Assembly: GCA_010015745.1 (NCBI GenBank)
Contig: ML978222.1
Location: 62,001-126,000 of the forward strand
Origin: Setomelanomma holmii
Taxonomy: Eukaryota; Ascomycota; Dothideomycetes; Pleosporales; Phaeosphaeriaceae
Length of the DNA stretch: 64,000 nt
Reading direction: 5' to 3'
The translations under genes were made by a program, and so were the position numbers. The notes under the pieces were generated by a model. The model worked only from the letters and a program-made list of their open reading frames with translations. It did no database searches and was not told the DNA's origin. Below, piece after piece: positions 1 through 11,474 of this stretch (position 1 is the stretch's first letter; every line of letters starts with the position of its first letter).

Positions 1-160
1 TATACAACATCTGAGAAAGCGCGTAGTGGTACCAGTCGGGTATGAGTCGGGTATGGAGACACTGGACAGCGATGTCGAGTGAGCTTAGTGATAGTGAGAC
101 GATGGAAGATCTGTCACATTGTCAGTACAGAGTTATGAAGTTGATCAACTCAGATGTAGC

Positions 161-622
161 TCACTCTGTGTCAGTTTCGTCCGACTCATAGAAAGCAAGG
201 AGATCATGCATCGCGGTCATCGGTAAATCGAAATACAGACGAATAGTTCCAGCAAGAAACTTCTCGTCGTGTTCCAAGGTTCTGAAGAACTCGGAGACCG
301 TGGGACTGTCAAGGTCGTTGTCGTCCTGGTAAGAGGACTTGCCACGAGCGCACGTTGTGACACTGCTTTGCCAATGCCCCAGATCTGTCAACACGTCGCA
401 TAGGTCTGCTATGGTGTTCATATCTTTCAAAGCCCATCCCGTCTTTTCATGGATTGCAGTCTTGAGTATACGAAAAAGCTCCTTGCACAGTGTAATGATG
501 GACCTCTTGCCTTCCTCGTCGTTGTCCGGGCGAGACTGTAGGCTACTAGAAGATTGACTCGCAGGAATCGTATCAGTGGCCTCTTGCGCGCGGCTTTCGA
601 GGCGGCTTTGCATAAATCCCAT
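161..622 (-). CDS. Hypothetical protein, 153 aa
   Basis: A single-exon reading frame opens with a true ATG at 622 and ends at 161. I do not recognise the family. The first 40 residues are rich in Ser, Gln and charged residues and look disordered. The rest looks like a mixed helical domain with several Leu/Ile-rich stretches, and the C-terminus is acidic (ends in an Asp/Glu/Thr run). No signal peptide or membrane segment is visible. It lies about 400 bp from the DUF7580-like gene and is transcribed away from it. It could be the terminal exon of a longer gene, because nothing marks 622 as the only possible start. Coding status rests only on length and plausible composition. Confidence 0.35.
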   Translation of the reverse strand: MGFMQSRLESRAQEATDTIPASQSSSSLQSRPDNDEEGKRSIITLCKELFRILKTAIHEKTGWALKDMNTIADLCDVLTDLGHWQSSVTTCARGKSSYQDDNDLDSPTVSEFFRTLEHDEKFLAGTIRLYFDLPMTAMHDLLAFYESDETDTE

Positions 623-1030
623 GGTACTTTTGGCACGCTCGAAAGTTGTTGGCGGCGGAATAGGATGCCCGGAAATTGTTCAACGCCGGTGCGAAAGTCG
701 TAATGGCAGACTGCAGAACAGAAAAACAGGTAGCGCTCCAGTGCGCACAACTAGAGTCGTCAAGACCACTGCGTATATGACAGGAGTATGAACACTTCGC
801 CCTATGCTTTGACATTTGCTTCATACATGTATAGAGGGGATGTGCGCGCTTACGGACACCGAGTTATTGGAGAAGGTGCGTAGCTTGTCGCAATTGACGC
901 TTGGCAAAAGCGCACATTGACCACGGCTGCAGGCGTATGGCTTTCCGGTGAGCGGGTAATGCGGGTGAGGGGTGAGGAGAGCTATGCGGCTGAACGACAT
1001 GGTCTGTCGCAACTTCCAAGCAGTCGATAA

Positions 1031-2855
1031 AGCATCAGTATTGTTGTCGACACTGTGTTCCCTGCGACCATTGACGGTGAGCTGTCACAGACGACGGCTG
1101 AGGTGATTGGGCCTCTTGGGTTTTGTTTTGGAGCTATTAGCTTCATATTCAGTACCCTTCCAACTGTAAATAAGACTGGAAAAAACTATTTGGAATGCGC
1201 AGAGCACTTCAACAGCATGAAAATCCGCCTCGCAGGTCTTGATTCGAAATATCGGAAATGGGAAATCGCCTGGAAAGCCTTTGACTTCGGACAACACAAG
1301 CACGCCATCGATGCGACCCAGAAAGACATCCAAATGCTTGCAACAAACATCAAGAAGGAATTGAAAGAGCATAAAATGACGGATGAAGAAAGAAAGAAAT
1401 GGAGCAAGGTAAGGGTGCAGCTTGAGAGGGGCCTCTGCGAGATTCCCGCGAGGGTGGAGATAGCAAATGTCCCTAAGAAACCACCATTCAACGACCTTCC
1501 AAAAAGAGCGTGGAACAGAATGTACAAAAGCACTCTTCGAGTCGTACCGCAAGAGGACGCCGAGTTCCATCGATCTCTCAGCTACGCTATATGGGACAAG
1601 GATATCATCGAGGCATGGCTTACGCGATTGAGCAACAATATTGAAGCGACTCAAAGCATATGCGATGAGGAGCTCAGGGAACGAAGTTGTGAACTGGGAT
1701 TTCGTGCCCAAGCTTGATGTCGAGTTTCGCTTCTCGGTTGAGCGGCCGGATACGTCTGAGAACTTTCAGCTTCGTGTACCATACCACAAAGACATTCCGG
1801 AGACGCATACAGGCGGAGATCACATCCAAACACTCATCCTTGAGCGCATCGCTCCGGAGGCCGGAGCTCCTAAAGGTGATCAGATTCCGTCGGAACCGGA
1901 GTATAAGCTACAAAATACTACTATCGCGAGAACGCGCCCGCTCGGAACGCTCTTCAGAATGCAACCAGCGTTATTCCAGCGAGGGTTGGGCAAAAGTTGG
2001 AAAATGTGGCGGCTGGATCGCCGCGACATCGTCCGCGGTCTGCTCCACTGGAACATCCTCCTTTGGGGAACAGCGTGGATGGAACAATTGTGTAGTTGCG
2101 GCATTCAAGTCGAGAAGGACCCGACAACTCTTGAAATAGTGATGCAGGTGCTTAACACGGACAAGCATTTCGATTGCGAACATAGCAAGTTGTGTCTCCG
2201 AAATCTTGGCATTGTGCTAGCCGAGATTGTCCTAGCCACTTCCCTCCAAACAAACCCTGACGATAAAGTCAGAGACCACAAGCAGTGGGTAGGCAATGGT
2301 TGGAAAGCTATCAAGCGAGGCGATATATACGACGAGGTTCTCACTAAGACGGGATTAGAGTCCCTCAGGCGTGCTGTCCACTTCTGCTTAGAGGAGGACT
2401 TGCCAATGGCGACCGAGGAGTTCAAGGCCGGTTTCGTTTATCGATGCAACGAAAAGATATAGAAGCCGTAAGTACTTGAAGCCCCATAAAGATTATATGA
2501 TAAGCTGACGTGTAGCTATACTAGAGTGGATGAGTGGTATGAACGCGAATTGAAAGACACTAAGCATGACGCGGCCCGCCTGCGACAAGAACAGAACTCT
2601 ACATGGCAGCAAGAATGGCCTCAGGCTGCCATGTTTCCCGCCCATCACACTTCGCCGACTGACGAACAAGTAGCTAGTCAGACGCAGGGTGTAGACTCCG
2701 TTATGGCTCCTAACAAAGACCAAACCAGGGTAAGCACATACTTTCAAACGCTTGGGCTAGTAACGCATATCCGGCCGTCCTGGACATTGAGGTTGGTTCC
2801 CTTGGTTGCAATATTTACAGTCACCTTGACAGTTCTGTTCGTCTTAGCGAGTTGA
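1031..2855 (+). pseudogene. DUF7580-like fungal protein gene with a frameshift and an in-frame stop
   Basis: The frame opens at 1031 (no ATG near it, so the 5' exon is unresolved) and runs to 1717. It encodes a hydrophobic N-terminal segment (AEVIGPLGFCFGAISFIFST) followed by a helical charged region. This resembles the N-terminus of the DUF7580 family, which is often associated with fungal STAND/prion-type proteins. Similarity then continues in the next frame from about 1650 to 2462, through a stretch around LLWGTAWMEQLC and LRNLGIVLAEIVLA. No intron fits the frame change, so a one-base frameshift is likely. A TAG at 2460-2462 interrupts that frame. Just after it is a consensus intron (GTAAGT at 2468, AG at 2515, 48 nt) that keeps phase into a further 110-codon exon ending at 2855. 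The alternative is that translation stops at 2462 and the intron lies in the 3' UTR. Role unknown. Confidence 0.5.
2526..2855 (+). other. Tail exon with a C-terminal membrane segment
   Basis: About 110 codons downstream of the 48-nt intron at 2468-2515 stay open in the phase of the DUF7580-like gene. The first part is charged and Gln-rich. The last 20-odd residues are strongly hydrophobic (LVPLVAIFTVTLTVLFVLAS), which suggests a tail anchor. There is no convincing independent start: the reading frame enters from the intron rather than from an ATG. I read it as the 3' exon of the disabled gene upstream. It is listed separately because an intact relative would then be a tail-anchored membrane protein. 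Confidence 0.4.
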
Positions 2856-3061
2856 AGTATGAGCAAAATAGTGTTATACATCTTGTCGCATAGCGGTGCA
2901 TGCAATCCTGTCATATTCGGCCTGAAACTCATTCTTCCAGCTGAGACTCGGCACTCGCCATGCCTCGCAACATGTTTGTACATTTCAACTACAGCCTCAT
3001 ACCAGTGCAACTACCTCCGTACCGCTTCATAGCAAGGCATTCACCGCTCGCGTGGCAACGT

Positions 3062-3124
3062 AACCACCGCCCTCATACTAAGGTAATCACCACCCTCATA
3101 ATAAGGTGACCACCATAGTAAGGG
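3062..3124. repeat. Short imperfect tandem repeat, 23-bp unit, about 2.7 copies
   Basis: Units at 3062-3084 and 3085-3107 differ at only a few positions (core ACCACCNCCCTCATA..AAGGT). A shortened third copy lies at 3108-3124. No reading frame uses it. It is probably neutral satellite-like sequence between genes. Confidence 0.7.
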
Positions 3125-5295
3125 AGGATCGACGTCAGTGGCCAAAATTTTCGCTAAACATCCGTAAAAACGTTTAGAGGATCCGACTGAATTCCAATTT
3201 CTTTCCTGATCACCGTCCGTCCTTATCATACGCAATTCCGATATTCTTCGGATGATCAACACTACATGTCCACATTCAGCTTCTGGCGATCACCACGCGA
3301 GAACCAGGCCGCCTCTCACATCATGGTACATCAAGGCTGTGATAATCTACACGATCTACAGATTAACGTTTAAGTTCGTTTTGCGCGACTTGATGCCGTT
3401 TTAAACCACCGGATCGTGCCTGATATGTTGTCTAACGGTTTGGTATAGATTGTATTACTCATGATACATAGTTTTATGTATTTGTAGTTAACCGACTTGG
3501 AACTTCTGTGCATCTCGGTCCATCGTCTTTGCTGAAGTGGATCACGAGGTGGTTCAAAGTGCGACACAATGTCTACGGTTGTTGGTGGACAGCTTCTCAT
3601 TGTAAGAAGGCATTTGCTCTACCAAGTGCGGCCACTCCAAGCACTGAATGTAAACGGTACATTGCTATTGTGAGCTCATGGTCTCTGTACTGTGAGAATA
3701 TCATTGTTATGCTGTCATTTGTTATGTACTGAATTCTCCATGTCAGCCCAAACCATCAGGGTGTCTCTCCCCGGCGCCTGACAACCAGGCCCTTCTGCTG
3801 CGAGCGCCCATGGCTCAAACTCACTGACCGCTTACATACTGGCGCTCCACCCCACCTTCCTCAAACCCATGGCCCAGACTCATCCCGCATCCACAAGAGA
3901 CCGCCACGCCAACTCCACCGTTGCCGCTACACCTACCACATGCTCTCGATCACCAGGCACCCCTTGCCCTCCGGCATCTCCTCATGATCGGGCGTCAAGG
4001 GGGTCCGGCTGGACATCCGAACCGTGTGTTGGGATGTTTAGCTCGCTCGCCTCGAGCCGGAAGCGAGCTTGTGTCTGCAGCGCCAAAGATGCGTAATCTT
4101 GAGCGCAGTGGCACGGGAGCTAGGATCGCTTCAAGGATGCGGTGTGTCACGCCATATGTAGGCTTGAGGGCCGCGCCGAACAGATGGTTGGTGGTTAGCG
4201 ACCGGTAAAGGCTTTCGCCCTGTTAGATTGGCGGTGAGACATGTGCCGACTGCCGGATCTGGACAGTGAAGAATGGTTGTTGAAGCTGATGGCAACAACA
4301 TGGCCATTGTGGTTGGAGCGATTGCTGGTACAAGTGGATTCGTTCTTGTTCTCCGTGCTGTGGTTCGTTGCGCTAAGTCGGCCCGTCTGATAGCGCTCAC
4401 TGGCGCATGATCTTGCTGGTGGGCGTGGGGTCTGCAATTGATGTGTTCTCAAGTATTGCTTGAGTAGGAAGTCGGAGTAATGACACTCGTCCCCGGTATC
4501 CGAGACATTGATCGACGAGAGGAAGAGCTGTCATCACCATGGAGGCGGCAGCTAACGTGGGAGACTAGCGGAATCTAAAGCGATTCGCGCAAGGCGATGC
4601 TCACGACTCGTTGGTCGGCAGTTGTTTCCGTGTGAGCGAAACATCACTAAAATGATATGGTCTTGGTGCAGTGCTCGCGGCCTTGCACACAGTCAAATTC
4701 TGCAAGTGGCGTGAAGGTAATATGCCCAGCTGCAAGTAGCTAGCGGTAGACACATGTAGTACGCGGTTAAAATGGGGTCCTATACCATCAGCTGATCGGA
4801 CCGCGATCTTTTAGAACTCGGCTTCGTGACCCGGAAGTCTATCGCTTGTCGTCAGGCACGGGCGTCCGTGGTATGAGGTTGAATGGATTTGGTCGCAGAT
4901 GTGACGATGATGAATCATTAGAAGCGGCCTCGAGCTCGAAATCTGGCCAATAGGATGGATAGCCTGAGGCCAGGCTGCGATATCATGTGGAAGGAAGTTG
5001 CCGGCGACAGTACTGGACCGCGTTCCGGGAAGGAGTTGACGTTACACATCAATCCAAGGATAGTACAAGAACCTGCATATGACCGTTTGAGCAGCCACCG
5101 GTGGGAATTTCCCGCCTGTAGGGATTTTCCCACATGTCAATGGTCTTACCCGTGTTGTGGTACGATAAGCGAACGCAGCATCCCAGCCTGTGGTGGTATC
5201 CGAACTTGAATAAGGCTAGGGGTCCAGATCTGAAAAGCAAACTGGCGCTCATGGTATTGTCGTCAACACGAACTTGACCCGTGCCTGGAAGAATT

Positions 5296-5355
5296 TTTGA
5301 TCAGTATTCAGTGCTCTATTTGAAAAAATTTGACTAGTATTCGGTGCTCCATCTG
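5296..5355. repeat. Two diverged direct copies of a 27-bp unit
   Basis: Copies at 5296-5322 and 5329-5355 (period 33 bp) match at 22 of 27 positions around the core AGTATTC.GTGCTC. All five differences are transitions (C/T or A/G). The bias fits deamination or RIP-type change of a small duplication, but with only five sites this is weak. Confidence 0.6.
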
Positions 5356-6297
5356 CATTACGCGACATATACCTTGTTCTGAGTCGGTGTTGTCGATCAT
5401 GGTCGGATGACAATCCGCAGAACGTTCCAAGTGTGAGAACAGATCGACATATGCATGGACCGTTCCCATACGTCCTGTAGTGATTTGGAATCACGTTTGG
5501 GTTCTATGCCCGGATTGCGCAATTGATCGTTCCTAGAATGAGGCTCAATGTGCATGTAGCGTCCGGCTTTGGTAAACTCTATCGACCAACCCCTGAAGCT
5601 CGCTTATCTGCACACGCAGCCATGATCGCCGAGCTGTACAGTAGGCGTGCGAACCGGAAGCGCTAGATTCCGAAACGCCTCAGTAAGTGATATCAGCGGC
5701 AGCTAAGGGTCACTGGGAAACACGAGATGAGAGCGGAGCCGAACCCAGCTGTACATGGTCGCGTCGATGTTGTGTGACTGTGACACGCACTCACCGATAA
5801 TTTGCTTCCTTTTCGCAGTGCCCACAGGGACCCTTGCACCCGAGCGCCTGTCACCCCAGGCTTTCGGAACTGGTGCCAGTAGCGCATATGCGGGCTGATG
5901 TGCTTGTGCATGGAAGGGCGGGTAGTGCTCATGGTTGCAGAGAGACGAGCCGGGGAGAATTTGGGAACGAGCCGGGCCGTATTTCGCAGGCAATATTGAT
6001 GCTCGGAACGCGGACGGAAGGGTCGGAGCGATTGCCCCAAGACTGATTCACCAGCCAACTTCAGGAAACTGAGACGTCGGGACATCCACGCGCAAAGATT
6101 GATGGCCTCGTTGCCCTGCCCAGTAACATTCGCGGATGAGAGGGTCGGATACCTGCACGGCGAGGCTGCACGCGCCGATCTCTCCCAAGCCACCAAAACC
6201 AAGCATGTGGGCGGGCGCGATATGACAAACGTTGAGGGATAGATTTACGTACTCAATGAGGAATGACAAGCCAAGAGAAAATTATGAGGCTGGTAGA

Positions 6298-6602
6298 TAG
6301 GGATGGCACATCCCATGTACAACTTACGGGACATCCCGTATATATACCGAGTATTACCAGCTAATTCTACATATTCCGTATGGCAAGCACATTGTTACGT
6401 CATCCCTTTGGAATACCAGTATTTAGCGGAGATAGGCCTATTAGGGCATATGAGAGGGCAGATAAGGGGGTAGGTAGGCTTAGTCAGTGGCTTGGTAGGT
6501 CTGTGCTCATATCCCATACGGTATCCAGATTTGTATGGTATATATACCATATACGGGATATCCATACGAACGGCTTGCATATACGGAATATTGCCATCCC
6601 TA
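6298..6602. mobile_element. hAT-type MITE, about 305 bp, with 11-bp terminal inverted repeats
   Basis: The element starts TAGGGATGGCA (6298-6308) and ends with its exact reverse complement TGCCATCCCTA (6592-6602). This terminus is typical of hAT-superfamily transposons. It is flanked by CTGGTAGA (6290-6297) and CGGGTAGA (6603-6610), matching at 7 of 8 positions, as expected for an 8-bp hAT target-site duplication. Further subterminal ATACGGGAT/ATCCCGTAT-like motifs occur in both orientations inside. There is no transposase frame, so it is non-autonomous and would need a hAT transposase elsewhere. It lies about 320 bp beyond the 3' end of a regulator gene. Confidence 0.85.
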
Positions 6603-6923
6603 CGGGTAGATGTGACGAGTTTGAGGGAGGAAGCAAGGGACGAGCCCGAGGCGGAAGTTTTGTTTGTTTTGGGGCTGACTAATGATCGCATTCCAGGGCA
6701 GGCACGAAGCACTGCGCGAGGAATGTACTCATCAACTACTTGCTGCAAGGTGTGTTTGAAACCACAGTCTTCTATGTTGCAATGTCAATGACATCGATGG
6801 TATCTAGTTCAGGAGCCTTTTCCCCGATGACAAAGCATGTAAGCCTGTAGCGATAGGATTCAGATGCAACATCCACTGCTTGAAAAAGCAAGTATTTACC
6901 GGAAGGTGATCAAGGTGTGCGGA

Positions 6924-9900
6924 TCATGCCGCTCCACTACTCTCCATCCACTTCCTCCATTCATCTAACGATTCAGCGCCGAGAGGCATATCTATTGGCA
7001 TTGCCTCAGAAAAATGCATGGAATATGTCGTTGCGGGGTATTGTTGTTCGCGTGCAGATTCTTCGAAATTGACAGGATTATCCTGACTAAAAGAGATTCT
7101 GGAGGGCAAGTTTAGCCCTGGAGCCGACGTCTCGAAAGCTGAGATTCGGCCCGAAGCTCTCGCGTTCAAGGAATTGTGGACGCTGGGACTGGTAATGGGA
7201 CTCGTTGACTGCGGATTAGTCTCCATGAAGTCTTGAAAGGACGCCCGATCAGATGAGCCCATGGATTGTAATGGATACTGGCTCATTGTTGTGGGAGGCC
7301 GTGTTTTTGAGGTGTGAGAGGAGTGCGCCGATGGCTGCGTGACAGCGATGTTGGGGAGCAAGGGGCAAGAGTTGTGCCTCATTTGCGCAACGGGAACCTG
7401 GTATGGCGATGTCAAATTTGCGCCGCGCCGCAGTTGTGAAGACCCTGAAGCGTTCGCCAAAGAATGCCAGGCCCAGTCGTCATTGCTTTCGGCACGCAGC
7501 TGTATTTGCTGCGAATGAGGCAGTAGGCTGAATTGATCTATGCTGTCTGTGTTGGTCGCTGCTGGCAGATCGTGCTGCATGTAGCCTCCAAGGCTTGAAC
7601 GCGATGTCGGAGTTGTGACACTGTGTGGCTGACGATCGTCGAAAGCTGGTGTCGCATATCTCGTGGGCGCCGAGCGTATGGTCGTCGATCTCCGTATGCC
7701 CTGTATGGTCTCCGCGGATCGGAACTCGTTAATTGCTTCAACGAACGCTGCCGAGTCTGCCTGTCCTGCGGATACTCTTGTTTCGCCTCGGGTAAGGTCA
7801 TCGTCGCGTTTGAGAAGGAAGGGCATTTCTGGCTCGTGTGCGTCCATGTTCCAGCTGATTGGCGTGAAAGCTTCCGGCACGAAGCCCTGCAGGCCAGGGT
7901 CTTCGAGCAATAGCATTCCCGTCGCGTTCATGATAGTGTCTTCACACGCTACATGAAAGCTGCGCGTCGCCTCACTCCAGGCTCCCTGCATCATAGTATC
8001 TCTGCTATGTGACTTTCCGGGCCTCGATAATCCCTGCTCCATTTGTGTCACGTCGCGCAGCTCTACGATTGCCAGGCTCATTCTTTCCACCGCTAAGCCT
8101 GCCAGCTTGTGAACATGTCCCAACTCTTGAAAGATAACGAACGCCTTTTCGGCTTTCTTACTCCTAGATGATAGTGTTCTCTGCTCAATGGCGTCGAGGA
8201 ATATCATCATGCAAGAGTTGAACACTTGCTGGCCCATGGTCCAGGAGATGAGTGCGGCTGGGACTTTTTCCTCTAGGAATAGGAATGCATCAACTACTTC
8301 TTCGGACGATGCAAGGACCAAAGCACGGCCACGAAGCGGTGAGCCTGCCGTAGAGATTGGTGATGGGTGTGAGGAAATCGCTCGGTTCACCGGCCTGAAA
8401 TTGAATGCCGAGCTCTTACCGTTGGCTTTCTGGGTCTGAGTTGCATGCTTATCGACCCTCTGGCGGTTAAGGAGGATGAGATATGTGTGTGCTTTGCAAT
8501 GGTAGACTGTGCCAAGTCAGCGCCTTGATTTGCAAAGGGAGAAAGACCATACCGGCCGCCATGGCGCTCAACGGCCATTCCGGAAGCTCTTTGTCCTTTC
8601 GCACCCAAGAGTTGTTGAATTGTAGTGTTTCGGGCATGGTCTCTAGGAGCGCCCGGATCTGATCAGTAAAGTCATCAATCTTTGCGTTCGTCAGCTTTTC
8701 GCTGCTCAGAACCTGCCTCGCCAGGATCGTAAAACGATTCACAAACTCGCCGAAACGCAGCATACCAGGGTTGGTAGTCAGTTCTTGTGGTGGAGGACAA
8801 TCTCCAATACCACTGATACCCAGAGGTCTACCCAAAGTCATGGAGTATTCTTCGTCCATGTGCAACATCCACCACCAAAGAGTTTGACGAACGAAACATT
8901 CTCGTTGCGTGGGAGGAGCAGGATCAAGGTACTTTGGATGGCGGTGGAGACCGATGGAGTGCGCAAGTCGAATTGTTGTCCCAAAGAGTGTCCAAGCGTC
9001 GAGGAACCGACCGCTGTTCGTAAGATACGGACCGATCATGATCAAAGCCTGGATGCAAAGTAGAGAAGGTCTGTGCATGAAAGATGCTAATCGTAAGGCT
9101 TGCATAGCGGCGGCGACTAGTGCTATTAGCAAGTTGGCCATACAATATCCGTAAGACTCACTGTAGACGTTTCCTCTTTTGGCTTCATCGTGCACAGCCA
9201 TTGCGTCCCATTGGCAGCCAGACTTATCCCACACGGAGTGCTGGCCTCCCAAAGCTATCGCTGCAAACAGGAGAGCTAGCACATCGGGATACATCTCCGC
9301 ATTTCTTCTTTCATCATCGAGAAAGCGCTCGACCTCGCCTCTGGTAATTTCAAATGGCACATGAGGAAAAGAACAGACATTAACTCGTTTCTCGAAAGCG
9401 CTCAAGGCTTCAAGAAGATCCTCCCTCGGCGGGAGACATTCCAGGAGCTCCGGAAAGCATTCTTCAGGTGTGGCACGGAAGATTGTTGGGAACGGGTGAG
9501 GTGGAGGATTCCTAGGTGAATACATGTCTGGACCTCGAGGCATTAAATGAGCCAAACTTGCCGGGGAGGGCGTCATATTCACTGCGGCGAACTTGCAATA
9601 CGTTAGTGCTGGGCATCGTGGACCAAGATGTATTGCTCACATCTATCACTACGCTGGCGAGTCCAGGGGATCCGAAGTAGATGCTATCTTGCCATTCTGA
9701 ACCTTGGAACCGTCTTTGTTTTGCTGTACGTCTTTTCTGAGAGGAGCTGGGTCGATCCCCAAGCTGTGAGTCCGGAGAAGCGGCAGGGTCCGTGTCTTCA
9801 TCCTCAATGGAGATCTTGCTTGCACGCAAGCGTTCCTTGAGACGGAGATTCTCAGTGCGAAGCTTGCGCAACTCGTAAGATTGCTGTATTGGTGCGTAAT

Positions 9901-10200
9901 CCCCTCCTTCGGCAATGAAATGGCAATCCTTGGGTTGCCCGCGTGCGCAACAGGCTGAACACGGTTTTGTGCGATCGCACTACGGAGAGCGTCAGCCGCC
10001 TGATCTCTGATGTACAGCATTTCTTCCCCTCGATCAATGGGCTTTCGATTGCTACTTGCCTTGACCTTCCGCTCCCGACATTTCGTACAAGAAAGGAGCT
10101 GTCGTGGTTGCTGCGGCTGTTGTTTCCTTTTGGTCGCTTCAGATAGAACGGAACTGTGCGCGTCGGTAATGTGCATGGAGCCATGAGGAAAGCTGGACAT
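6924..10200 (-). CDS. Zn2Cys6 fungal-specific transcription factor, 1033 aa, four exons
   Basis: Exons are 10200-10060, 9979-9641, 9591-8553 and 8506-6924 on the minus strand, reading without interruption to 1033 aa. The N-terminus has a complete binuclear zinc cluster with six cysteines between residues 38 and 66 (CTKCRERKVK at the end of exon 1, CDRTKPCSAC at the start of exon 2). A basic/leucine-rich helix (residues about 83-96) follows as linker and possible dimeriser. A middle homology region typical of Fungal_trans (PF04082) follows, with WTLFGTTIRLAHSIGLHRHP and WWWMLHMDEEYSMTLGRP. The C-terminal 450 residues are Ser/Gln-rich and probably form a disordered activation region. Intron 1 (9980-10059, 80 nt) has a GC-AG boundary (GCAAGT). 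Introns 2 (9592-9640) and 3 (8507-8552) are ordinary GT-AG with ACTAAC and GCTGAC branch sites. Nuclear DNA-binding regulator; its targets cannot be inferred from context. Confidence 0.88.
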
Positions 10201-11474
10201 GATAAGTTTAGGGTGGAGCCGGAGTGATCAAAGGATCGGATTGTTTGTCGACATGGATGTGATGTAAGGGGAGAATGCGATGGCGTCAGGAATTTCGATG
10301 ATCAAAGATGTGTGGGATTGTGGAGTTTGATGATGTTATACGAGGTAATCTGTCAAATGACGCGCGCCGTTGAGGAAGGAGCGCATCCCTTACTAGAATC
10401 AATGCAAGTGAAGCCTTGCCAACGATATGAAGGAGACTCCGTGATCAGGATACTTGGTTCAAAGCCTCACTTTCCTGGCTCGGACATGTAATTGGAGATG
10501 GACAGCAACGCTAACATCGAATGATGGTCGATGTCGCTAGACTCACCGAGGTTTCGACTGCCAGATTGGGCGTGTTGCAGTCTGCGTGAGCTAGTTGCGG
10601 TCAGGAATCGAGGACGGGGTCGCACAAGAATATCGCCAAGCTTGAGAGAGACATCGGAAGACTACAAATTCCCTGCCTGACACTAAACACAGATCTGCCG
10701 CATTTACCACGGGCCAGTCCACTGGGCCACCCGCGTGTGCCAATCAGGAATTATTGCTTTTCTTCCTTCTTTCTAGAACCGACCTTGCGTCGCATAGTCG
10801 GCAGCAAGACATTGCATTCTTGTTGGATTAACGCCCGTCGTTAGCGCACCCACAGCTGACAAGTGGCGTGCAGGGGTGCATTTCGAAGGCTGTGTCGATC
10901 CACTTTCATCCGACGTCGTTCATTGCCGCTCCAAAAAAAATAACCCTTGCGCCGCTCATCGTTCCTTTTGTTAGATGTCGTTGACGTTGTTAAGCTGACA
11001 GATTATTTGGAATCGTGTGCGCGATCGGCAGAGTTTAAACATGGCCGCGCCCGCGTGCCGTGCCGTCACACTGAACGCCACGTACCGCTCTTGCGGAGAT
11101 ATGCATCATCCCGCAACCCTTGCATTGGGTGGGTAGACAGGGTCCACGAGCTGCACTGTTCCCGCATGGGCCACGGTTCACCTACGATTCTTGCTCGGCA
11201 TCCTGCTACAACAAATTGACGCCAAAATATCGCGGTTCATGCTGAAACATTTTTTTGCAGGTGCAGACACCGCGCAAGTGTATTCGCCACATTGGCAGAG
11301 GGTTTGTTGTAGCATAAGACACAGATGGTGTCGACTACCTGACTGTAAGCCCCCCATCAAAGTCATGGAGCTTTGTTATGCCCGTTGCCACATCGAAGTG
11401 TACGCAACGTTCTCACGCCCACCGTTGCGGCGGACATGTATGTGAGGTCTAGCGGCATCAACTCGACGTGCTCC
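10201..11474. promoter_or_regulatory. Upstream region of the Zn2Cys6 regulator
   Basis: This 1.27-kb stretch separates the regulator's start codon at 10200 from the 3' end of the exoribonuclease gene at 11475. No coding region is supported. It must hold the regulator's promoter. A CCAAT motif near 10739 and an A-rich tract near 10933 are visible, but neither can be tied to function. Confidence 0.4.

Larger units (their letters stand above)
2856..6289. other. Gene-poor spacer
   Basis: No reading frame here has a recognisable family, a splice-supported extension or convincing composition on either strand. The longest frames are under 170 codons, overlap each other on opposite strands and lack family motifs. 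Visible content is the 23-bp tandem repeat at 3062-3124 and the pair of 27-bp diverged copies at 5296-5355. Confidence 0.6.
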
